From Nocardiopsis ganjiahuensis DSM 45031 (GTDB lineage: Bacteria > Actinomycetota > Actinomycetes > Streptosporangiales > Streptosporangiaceae), in NCBI RefSeq assembly GCF_000341085.1, contig NZ_ANBA01000017.1, forward strand, positions 248,001-312,000: 64,000 bases of DNA. Reading direction: 5' to 3'. Made by a program: the position numbers and the translations under genes. Below, piece after piece: positions 6,714 through 14,233 of the stretch (its first letter is position 1; every line of letters starts with the position of its first letter). Below the pieces are notes generated by a model. That model saw only the letters and a program-made list of their open reading frames with translations, made no database searches and was not told where the DNA came from.

Positions 6714-9295
6714 GTTCTGCGCGGCCCCCTCCGGAGCCGACCGAACAGGCCGCCGCCCTCCCGCTCCCTGAGCGAACGCACCCACGCCTCGAACTCCGGC
6801 CCGTCCGACTTCTGGTCGAGTGCCCTGCGCACCTTGCCGAGTTCGTGCCGGGGCCAGGTGAGCAGCGCCGGTTCCAGCACGTACCCCAACAGGCGGCCAC
6901 CCCTGTCCCGCCGCCCGCGCGACCTCTCCGGCCTGCCCGGCACACCCGACCTGCCTGCCTCACTCGGCCCGCCCGGTTCACCCGGCACACCCGGCTTCAG
7001 TGCCAGGGCGGTCCGGAACACGCGGACGGCCAGCTCCCCCTCCGGCGGCTTCCCCGGCCGACTCCGCGACCACCTGGCCAGGCCCCGCTTCGGCGGCAGG
7101 GTCAGACGGCCGCGCGCCGCCCTGCAGTAGGCGACGAACACCTCCTCGGCGCAGCCGGACAGGGCCGCCGCCGCGTGCGCGGGGTGCCAGCGCAGCAACC
7201 GGTCGGCCAGTCCCCGCAGCCCGACCACGGTGACCGCCGTGCCCCGGTGCGCCAGCACGCTCCGGGCGACCTCCGGAAGCAGGGAGGGCGCCTCCGCACC
7301 CCGACTCCGGTCCAGGCGGGCCAGCGCCGCGGACACCCGTTCCCACGCGCCGACCAGTCCCCGGGCGTCCTCCGGCAACTGCCGCCCGATCCGGTGGCGG
7401 GCCAGCTCGTGCAGCGCCCGCCGCCACTCGCCGTCCTCGTCCTTGTTCGGTGCGGCCCTCAGGGTTTCGGCGACCCAGCGGCCCACTCCGGGGGAGACCA
7501 GGGTGTGCTCGCCGACCAGTCCGAGCACCGCCGGCACCGTGCCCGGCCGCCGATCCGGCCCCCAGACCTCGGTGAGTAGGTCCTCGTCCAGGTCGTGGTC
7601 GGCCAGTCCCGGAGCCTCCGAGACACGTCCCTCCTGACGCAGTGCCACCACCCCGCGCAGCAGGCACAGCGGGTCGCTGTCCCCGGAGGCGAGCATCCGC
7701 AGTTCGCGCAGCACGGCCGTGGAACTGTCCCGGTCCTCCACGAACAGGGCACCCACCGGTCCCGCTGCCAGCTCTGCCAGCACCGGTCGGGGCAGACCGG
7801 CCAACTCCGCGGCGGCACCTCGGCGCAGGGCGTCGTTCTCGTGCAGCAGGCGGACGAGACCGGGGGCGGGGGAGGCCCCGGGCGGGATGGCGGCCAGATG
7901 GCCGGCGACCGTGTCACGCCCGTACCGGGCCAGGGCCACCGCGGGCAGCACCAGCCCGCCGGACCGGGCCCAACGCAGGAGCTCCACCGCCCGGTCCGGT
8001 GACGGAACCCGGCCGAGCGACCCGTCCAACAGCCCGGAGACCCGGTCCCGGGCGGCGTCCCGCACGAGTTCGGAGCGCATCGGCGACACCGGCGGCGCCT
8101 GGGCCCCGGCCGCGATCCGGTCGAGGGAGCGGCGCACCATCACCCCTTCCAGGCGTTCGGTGAGCCCGTCCGAACCCACGCTGTGGGCCACTCCCTGGAG
8201 GTCGACCAGTTCGTCCTCGTGGAGGGTGTCGGTGTCGGCGTCGAGCAGCCTCCCGAGGAGGTCGCGGGTCTGCGCCGGGCGCAGCCAGGACGCGGCCCCG
8301 GACAGCCAGGCGCGCACCGCGCGCAGATCGGGGTCTGTGGTGCGGGCGGAGTCGTCGGCCAGGGAGGCCGCGGCGAGCACCGGTCTCCAGTCGGCCAGCG
8401 ACCGTTCCGCCCCCGAGGCGTAGGGACGGGCGGCCGACCACAGCGCCGGGGTTCCCTCCACTCCTGTCCTCAGGACCAGGGACACCACCGCCGCGGTGTC
8501 CGGTGAGGGCGGTTCGGCCGGCTGGTGCCGGGCCGTGTGCTGTCGAACGGTGCGCGGTCCGCCCTCCCGGTCCTCCGCCAGGTCGAAGACCGCGAACCTG
8601 CTCCGGAGCATGCGGGTGTCCGTGTGCGGCGGCACGGCCACCACGTGCACGAGGGTGTCCTCGGGGTTGCCGCTGTAGGTCGCGAACGACATCGCCCGTG
8701 CGCGCTGTGGCGGAAGCAGGTGCGACAGGGCGGCCAGCCAGTGGGCGGCCACGTCGTCGTCGGCGAGCAGGAGGACGGGGAGGCCGTCGTCGATCGCGTC
8801 GTCCACCGCCACCAGCAGCTGTTCGGGCAGATCCTTCCGGTGCGCGCGCAGCCAGGAACCGGTCCGCCGCCGGTCCAGCGGGCCCGGGGGGAGGTCGAGA
8901 CCGGGCAGGTCCGTTGCGGTCACCGGGGCGCTCGCCCAGAACCCGCCTCCCCACAGCTCGGCGGGCAGGGGGCCGCCGTCGTCCCAGCTGTCGTTCGCAC
9001 CCAGCAACAGGCTGTGCGCGAAGTAGTTGCCCGGCCGCCCGGACGGGTCGTCACCGCTGGACACGACACGGCTCAGTACCGGGTGCCCGACCAGGTCAGG
9101 GGAGTAGCAGAGGTTCACCGGGTGCAGGCCGACGTCCTCGGCGGCGAGCGAGCGAGGGGGTTCGTAGACGGTGAAACGCTCCACCTCGCGCAGGACCCGC
9201 GGGTCCACCCCCGGGGTGGCCGCGTTGAACTGGTAGCCGGAGTGGCCCGACAGGCCGTGTTCGCACGAGGTGTAGTACAGCTGAGGTGAACCCAT
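6710..9295 (-). CDS. GTPase-associated protein 1 (GAP1)-like protein, 861 aa
   Basis: A large soluble protein. The N-terminal part (about 1-250: MGSPQLYYTSCEHGLSGHSG, then VERFTVYEPP and NYFAHSLLL) has the look of the GAP1-N domain, with the characteristic YYTSCEHG...GHSGYQF opening. The middle and C-terminal parts are alpha-helical and repeat-like (many Leu/Ala/Arg heptads), ending in a basic Arg-rich tail. No P-loop or protease motif is apparent. The start ATG 9295 is set by the GAP1-like opening; the in-frame extension upstream is low-complexity, and the ribosome site is weak. It lies between the two GTPase genes and overlaps the downstream one by 4 nt. By family association it should pair physically or functionally with these GTPases; its molecular activity is not established. 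Confidence 0.83.
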   Translation of the reverse strand: MGSPQLYYTSCEHGLSGHSGYQFNAATPGVDPRVLREVERFTVYEPPRSLAAEDVGLHPVNLCYSPDLVGHPVLSRVVSSGDDPSGRPGNYFAHSLLLGANDSWDDGGPLPAELWGGGFWASAPVTATDLPGLDLPPGPLDRRRTGSWLRAHRKDLPEQLLVAVDDAIDDGLPVLLLADDDVAAHWLAALSHLLPPQRARAMSFATYSGNPEDTLVHVVAVPPHTDTRMLRSRFAVFDLAEDREGGPRTVRQHTARHQPAEPPSPDTAAVVSLVLRTGVEGTPALWSAARPYASGAERSLADWRPVLAAASLADDSARTTDPDLRAVRAWLSGAASWLRPAQTRDLLGRLLDADTDTLHEDELVDLQGVAHSVGSDGLTERLEGVMVRRSLDRIAAGAQAPPVSPMRSELVRDAARDRVSGLLDGSLGRVPSPDRAVELLRWARSGGLVLPAVALARYGRDTVAGHLAAIPPGASPAPGLVRLLHENDALRRGAAAELAGLPRPVLAELAAGPVGALFVEDRDSSTAVLRELRMLASGDSDPLCLLRGVVALRQEGRVSEAPGLADHDLDEDLLTEVWGPDRRPGTVPAVLGLVGEHTLVSPGVGRWVAETLRAAPNKDEDGEWRRALHELARHRIGRQLPEDARGLVGAWERVSAALARLDRSRGAEAPSLLPEVARSVLAHRGTAVTVVGLRGLADRLLRWHPAHAAAALSGCAEEVFVAYCRAARGRLTLPPKRGLARWSRSRPGKPPEGELAVRVFRTALALKPGVPGEPGGPSEAGRSGVPGRPERSRGRRDRGGRLLGYVLEPALLTWPRHELGKVRRALDQKSDGPEFEAWVRSLREREGGGLFGRLRRGPRRT

Positions 9296-9475
9296 CGCCT
9301 GTGCGTGCCCTTCTCGTTCGGAGTGGTGGGGCCGACGGAGTGGTGTGCTCGTGTGGAGCGCGGTGGCGCGGACCGTGTTCACGCGGGTCGCGTCGGTGCG
9401 GGAGGCGGTCGTGCGGGGTGCGGGCGTGCGGTGCGGTCCGGCGGAGGCCGGGCCCCGTCGCCTGCCGGCCACCGC

Positions 9476-10717
9476 TCAGGGGAGGGCCCGGGAGGAGCGT
9501 GGCCCGCTTCTGGACGGGACGATCCCGAACTCCGAGAGCATCCACAGGAACGGGTCGGCCACCCGGTACGGCCGCACACCTCCCTGGACCCGGTTGTCGT
9601 CGCTGGGGGCCCCGCCCAGCGAGGAGACCCCGAAGTAGCGGGCGTTGCGGTAGTGGCTGCCGACGTGCTGGTCGATCCCCCCGCCGTCCCAGAGGTGGAG
9701 GAGCTGCTGGACCTGCGCGTGCACGTCCTGGCTGTCGGACTCGTCGAAGTACGGTTCGTCCGACTGCGGCCGGTGCAGCGGCGACCCCTCGTCCATCGCA
9801 CCGCGCAACGCGTCGATCTTGGTGAGGCACACCGCGATGGGCACCCTGATCAGCTGGTTCGGGGAGCCCTCCCGGCGCATCAGCAGCTCGGTGACCCGTT
9901 CCAGCATGTGGATGGGCCGGTTCTCCGGCCCGCTCGGCGCGGGCAGCCTGGTTCCGGTCGCGGCCAGCCGCCGGGCCCCGTCCATCTGGAGCGGGTCCAG
10001 CAGCAGGATCACCCCGTCCGCGTTGCGGAGATAGCGCAGGTTGGTCTCCACGCTCTCCTCGTCGTCGAGGTCCTCGCCTGCGGAGTCGAAGAACGACAGC
10101 AGGGTGTGCCGGGGCCGGATCCCGGTCAGCCCTCGCCCCCGGCCGGTGTACCGGAACAGCAGGGGCGCGCGGGCCGCCCCGGCCGCCCGCCGCGTAGCCG
10201 GGAGCAGCCGTCCCTCCTCGTACAGCGGCGACTCGTAGTCGGGGCCGAAACGGTGCCGGGTGTGGTCGTCCGAACCGCCCACGGACGCGTTGAACCGGTT
10301 GCCGACCCGGTTCCTCAGTTCGTGGATGAGCACCGTCATGAACACGGTCTTGCCCGAGTCACGGGCGCCCACCAGGGCGATCGTCCGGCCGCGCATCCGC
10401 CCGAAGTTCACCGGCATCCGGGCGTGGCACACCGCGCACACCTTCCGGTCGGTCGTGCCCGAACAAGCGGGGCACACCGCCCGGGGGCGTCTGCCGTTGG
10501 CCTCGAAGACCGGTGGGAGCCGCTCGCGCCGCCCCAGGTGCTCCCGCAGCGAGCGGTCCTCGGCCGGGGGACAGGCGTCGCCCAGGGGCCCCGGGCGACC
10601 CGTGCAGCGGAACAGGATCCGGCGTTCGGCGAAGACCGAGTAGCAGTAGGGGCACACCAGCCGGGGCCCGTCCAGGGGGTTGGCGGGCAGCCAGGTGTTC
10701 GCGGGCAGGAGGTTCAC
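9476..10717 (-). CDS. Zinc-ribbon TRAFAC-type GTPase (second double-GTPase partner), 413 aa
   Basis: The GTG start at 10717 overlaps the preceding stop (GTGA) and has AGGAGC upstream. N-terminal zinc-ribbon elements are CPYC (22-25), CPAC (82-85) and CAVC (94-97). The GTPase domain has P-loop GARDSGKT (117-124), a G3-like DSAG (211-214) and a proper G4 TKID (299-302), so this partner keeps the guanine-recognition motif that its sister lacks. No membrane helix is visible, so it is probably cytoplasmic. The C-terminus (HYRNARYFGVSSLGG, then RPYRVADPFLWMLSEFGIVP) is typical of this GTPase group. A 180-nt space with no clear gene separates it from the GAP1-like gene. Confidence 0.84.
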   Translation of the reverse strand: MNLLPANTWLPANPLDGPRLVCPYCYSVFAERRILFRCTGRPGPLGDACPPAEDRSLREHLGRRERLPPVFEANGRRPRAVCPACSGTTDRKVCAVCHARMPVNFGRMRGRTIALVGARDSGKTVFMTVLIHELRNRVGNRFNASVGGSDDHTRHRFGPDYESPLYEEGRLLPATRRAAGAARAPLLFRYTGRGRGLTGIRPRHTLLSFFDSAGEDLDDEESVETNLRYLRNADGVILLLDPLQMDGARRLAATGTRLPAPSGPENRPIHMLERVTELLMRREGSPNQLIRVPIAVCLTKIDALRGAMDEGSPLHRPQSDEPYFDESDSQDVHAQVQQLLHLWDGGGIDQHVGSHYRNARYFGVSSLGGAPSDDNRVQGGVRPYRVADPFLWMLSEFGIVPSRSGPRSSRALP

Positions 10718-13320
10718 AGGCGCAGCTCCTTCACCGGGGGTTGGCGCAGGCGCACACCCGCGCCTCCGTTCATCGGGAAACACATCAGCCAGGCCGGTCC
10801 TGGCTCCCGGGGCGGCTGGACGCGCACCGACACCCGCTCACCGGCGGACAGGTGACGGGCAGGGAAGGTCGCGAGCACCCGGCCCTGCTCACCGGAGTGC
10901 GGCTGCACCCTGCCCGGTGTGTACACGACCGCCACCTCGGGCATGGCGCAGGCGTCCCGGGTGCTCAGGTGGACCACCCGTTCCCGGCGGAGCAGCCCGA
11001 CCGCCTCCACCCGGTACTCGAGCACCGCCTTGTCGGGCACCCGCACCGTCGCCGGAGGGCTCAGGGACTCACCGGCCCCGGTGGGTACGGCGGTCCGGAC
11101 CGTCACCACGACCGGCCCGGATCCCATGTGCGCCTCGAACCCGCCCTCGGCCTCGTACCGCAGCCGCGACTCCCGCTCGGTACCGGCGGCCGGCCCGCTC
11201 ACGCCGCTCACGCCGGCTGCGCCACCCGGGTCCCCGGCGCCGCGCGCACCGCTCACGCCACCCGCGCCACCTCCGCCACCCGGGTCCCCCGGGCCGTGCG
11301 CACCTCTCGGGCCATCCGTGCCGTTCACCCCACCGGCACCATCCATTCCACCCGCACCACCGGGGCACCTTCGGGCGTCCCACCAGGACACCACGGCCGT
11401 GGCGGCGTGCTCGGGCCAGGTCCAGCTCAGCCGGACCACCGTGTCGAACCGTTCGGCGCGCAGGCCGGTGACCGGGGGAGCGGCGACCACCCGACTGCTC
11501 CCGCCCGCCACCGCCCGGTCACCCGCCACCGTCACGGCCAGCACGTGCGTGGTGCCCGCGGGCAGGGGGAGCACGGCTCGGCAGCGGCCGTCGGCCCCCA
11601 CCACGGTCTCGGTCGACACCTCCGAACCCAGCTCCGCCCACCGGTCGGCGGGCACGGTCCGGCCCGGTGCCCACGACGGCGGCAGTTCCGAGGTGAACAG
11701 CACCACGCGGCCCCGGGGCGGCGCGGACCACGAGGCCACGAGCCCCGTCCCGCCCGCGGCCACCGCCAGGTCGCGCACCGGGGCCGGTGCGGGACCCGGG
11801 CGGGCCCGCAGCACCAGCCCCGACGAACTCCTCGCCCGGCCCCGCGAGGTCACGTACACCGCGCGCACCCGGTAGTGGTACTCCTCGTCCGGGCGGACGG
11901 AGGTGTCCACGAACCCCGTCCCGTCGTGCTCGACCGGAACCCCGTCGCCCAGTCCCCGGGGCGGACCGCCCTCCGCGCGCAGCACCTCCACCCGGACCGC
12001 CTCCGCGGGCGCCCGCCACGAGCCGCTCACCGACGCCTCGTCCGACCACACGCGCAGGTCGGTGACGTCGGGCGTGATCATCACCGGTTGGCTCGCCACC
12101 GACGCCGACGCCCCCAGGCCGCCGCGGACCGCCACCACCGCGTAGGAAGCCTCGTTGCCCACGGGAAGCCCGTCGTCCACGACCTGGGTGCCCGACACCT
12201 CTCCCACCGGTCTCTCCCGGGCGGTGCCACCGTGCCCGGTCCGACGGATCACCCGGTAGGTCACCCGGCCCGCCCGGCTGCTGCTGGGCTGCCACGTCAC
12301 CACCACCCGGCGGCCGTCCACCCGCGCCGCCACGCCCCGGGGCGGTTCGGGCTCGACCGCGGCCAGCCGGGCGGCCAGGTCCTCGTCGTCGGCGGCCAGC
12401 TCCACTGCGGACTCCAGCGCCAGTGCCGCCTCCTCCTTCCGGCCCCCGCGCAGCGCGGTGTCGGCCGTTCCGACCAACTCCGCCACCTGGTCGGCGAGCT
12501 CGGCGACGCGGGTCCGGAGCCCGTGGCCGTCGGGCAGGTCGGCCGCGGCGGCCCGGGCCTGCCGGAGCTGGTGGTCGGCGAGCAGGTCGCGCACCTCCCG
12601 TTCGGCCCGGGCCGAACGGTCCCCGCCGTGCCCCTCCCGGCGCACCGCCGCGGCGATCAGGGCGGCCTCGTCCCGGTCCAGCCCCCGGTCCACCCAGGGT
12701 TGGACCAGAGCCCGCTCGGTCAGGGCCGCAGGGCGCGAACCCAGGTGTTCGAGGATCTCCCACAGCACGATCCGGTCGCGCAGCGCGGGGGAGCGGGCGG
12801 CGCGCAGCACGGCCAGGACCCGCTCGGCCGCCGCCCTGCTCTCCGTCATCGCCTCCACCTGGACCCTCCGCTCCGCGGCGTCCAGGGCGGCGTCGCTCAG
12901 CGTGGTCTCGGCCGAACCTTCGTCCCGGAGCCGGAAACCGTCGAGCACGGTGAACCCCTCGGCCAGCCGCCGCTCGCCGAACACCACGGCCGGGGAGAAC
13001 GCCGCCCCGCGCGTGCGCAGGTGCTCGCTCAGGGCACGGGCTTCACGCACGGGAGGCACGGAGGGCAGGTCGGGGAGCCGGTCCACCACCCGGACCCCGT
13101 GCGCGCGCAGGTCGGCGACGGCCTCCTCCTCGGGCACCCCGGCCCCGTGCAACAGGTCGGCGAGCGCCGCCCGGTCCAGCACCCCGGTGGTGAGGTCGCG
13201 GACGGTGCCCTCCCAGTCGGCCCTGCCCCGCCGAGCCGGGTCTGTCGGCACACCGCTGTAGGGGGCGCCCCCCTGCGCCCTCTGCTCGTACCGGTTGTGG
13301 GCCTGTTGGTTCCAGGCCAT
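10714..13320 (-). CDS. Multi-FnIII protein with helical N-terminus and collagen-like insert, first gene of GTPase/GAP1 operon, 868 aa
   Basis: Residues 1-330 are helical and charged (TVRDLTTGVLDRAALADLLH is a repeat-like unit). From about 330 there are at least four fibronectin-III-type beta-sandwich repeats, recognisable by WQP, WRAP, WSAP and WTWP at strand B and YRVIRR, YHYRVRAVY-type strands. Within the fourth, residues about 650-708 form a Gly-X-X insert (GGAGGMDGAGG, GPRGAHGPGDPGG) resembling a short collagen-like spacer. There is no signal peptide, so it is predicted intracellular, unlike typical secreted FnIII proteins. ATG 13320 follows GGGAGCGACG. FnIII proteins accompany double-GTPase/GAP1 loci and may act as scaffold or recognition subunit; that role is inference. 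Confidence 0.82.
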   Translation of the reverse strand: MAWNQQAHNRYEQRAQGGAPYSGVPTDPARRGRADWEGTVRDLTTGVLDRAALADLLHGAGVPEEEAVADLRAHGVRVVDRLPDLPSVPPVREARALSEHLRTRGAAFSPAVVFGERRLAEGFTVLDGFRLRDEGSAETTLSDAALDAAERRVQVEAMTESRAAAERVLAVLRAARSPALRDRIVLWEILEHLGSRPAALTERALVQPWVDRGLDRDEAALIAAAVRREGHGGDRSARAEREVRDLLADHQLRQARAAAADLPDGHGLRTRVAELADQVAELVGTADTALRGGRKEEAALALESAVELAADDEDLAARLAAVEPEPPRGVAARVDGRRVVVTWQPSSSRAGRVTYRVIRRTGHGGTARERPVGEVSGTQVVDDGLPVGNEASYAVVAVRGGLGASASVASQPVMITPDVTDLRVWSDEASVSGSWRAPAEAVRVEVLRAEGGPPRGLGDGVPVEHDGTGFVDTSVRPDEEYHYRVRAVYVTSRGRARSSSGLVLRARPGPAPAPVRDLAVAAGGTGLVASWSAPPRGRVVLFTSELPPSWAPGRTVPADRWAELGSEVSTETVVGADGRCRAVLPLPAGTTHVLAVTVAGDRAVAGGSSRVVAAPPVTGLRAERFDTVVRLSWTWPEHAATAVVSWWDARRCPGGAGGMDGAGGVNGTDGPRGAHGPGDPGGGGGAGGVSGARGAGDPGGAAGVSGVSGPAAGTERESRLRYEAEGGFEAHMGSGPVVVTVRTAVPTGAGESLSPPATVRVPDKAVLEYRVEAVGLLRRERVVHLSTRDACAMPEVAVVYTPGRVQPHSGEQGRVLATFPARHLSAGERVSVRVQPPREPGPAWLMCFPMNGGAGVRLRQPPVKELRL

Positions 13321-14233
13321 CGTCGCTCCCGTCGGTCGTTTCGGGGAGGGGGCGGTCGCCTGTCGCGGCCCAATCCCCTCCCTCTCATCTCTCAGCCACG
13401 TGCATCACCCCGCCCGGGGCCGGGCCGGGAGGGAATCGGCCCGCGGGCCCGGGCCGCACGGGGAGGTGCGTGACCGCGCCGGGGCCCCAGCACGCCGGAA
13501 CCCGGTGTGCCCGGGACCGTTCGGGGCGTGCGGCCGCGCAGGCGCGCCCCGTGCTCGGTCGCGGGGCACGGTCCGGGGCTCTGACGTCCCGGTTCGCCGG
13601 TGGTCTCCATCGGGCGGCCTTTCGCCGTGCTGAAGGGTGTCCGAAAGGGCGGGCCGGGGCGGCGGATGTGACGGCCCCGCCGGTGAGTTTTCACGAGCAT
13701 ACTTCGGAGCGTGTTCACCTGGCGTGGAGAAACGCTTTTCCTTCCGGGCGCAGGTCGGTTCCTTTCGGGCTTATCGGGGCGAATGTTCGCCCTTTTTCCG
13801 ACCCTTTCCGGTGAACACGGACGTATCCGGTCACAGGTGCCGATGTCGACGTCAGGTGGCCCGTGCTCCGTGCGGGTGAGGGGTGTCGGCGCCTCGGCCG
13901 TGGTGGCCCCCGGGCGCGAACGCTGCCCGCGGGCGCAGGCCCCAAGACATTCTCCGAGTCGTTGTCCGCTCCGGCTCGGGGCTGGTGTTCGAGGGGAAAG
14001 AAAGCGCGGCTTCTTCGTGGCCGAAAGATGCCATCATTTCTGATGGGTCGGTATTTTTGGAACCGTGTTTCGCTTTTCCCTTTGCGCGGGTCTGCGCAGG
14101 GGTGCGCTCGGAGCCTCGGAGGCCGCCGGGTCCGCTTCCGGCTCCTCCGCGGAGCTCGGGTCCGTGCCGGCGCCGGTGGTCGGGATCGTCGTGTTCACGG
14201 TCAGCTCGCTCACGGGGGGCCTGAGCGGGGCGG
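13321..14233. other. 0.9-kb region without a recognisable gene
   Basis: Short open frames exist on both strands but none has a convincing start, family similarity or consistent codon position bias. GC drops in 13,680-13,830 and 13,960-14,080. It must hold the promoter of the GTPase operon near its left end. It also contains an isolated T-tailed hairpin (13777-13797) and a 6-bp-arm palindrome CCATCA-TTTC-TGATGG at 14031-14046. Confidence 0.6.
13777..13797 (+). terminator. Orphan rho-independent terminator
   Basis: GGGCGAA-TG-TTCGCCC followed immediately by TTTTT. A five-T tail is unusual in this genome. No plus-strand gene ends upstream of it, so it may end a small RNA or an antisense transcript. 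Confidence 0.5.

Noticed and set aside
5067-7130. 687-codon plus-strand frame opposite the GTPase gene
   Set aside because: The opposite frame has zinc ribbons, P-loop and G3 motifs. The plus frame is low-complexity.
13392-13718. 108-codon minus-strand frame in the gene-poor gap as a gene
   Set aside because: No ribosome site, no family resemblance and a Pro/Arg/Gly composition typical of GC-rich random frames.
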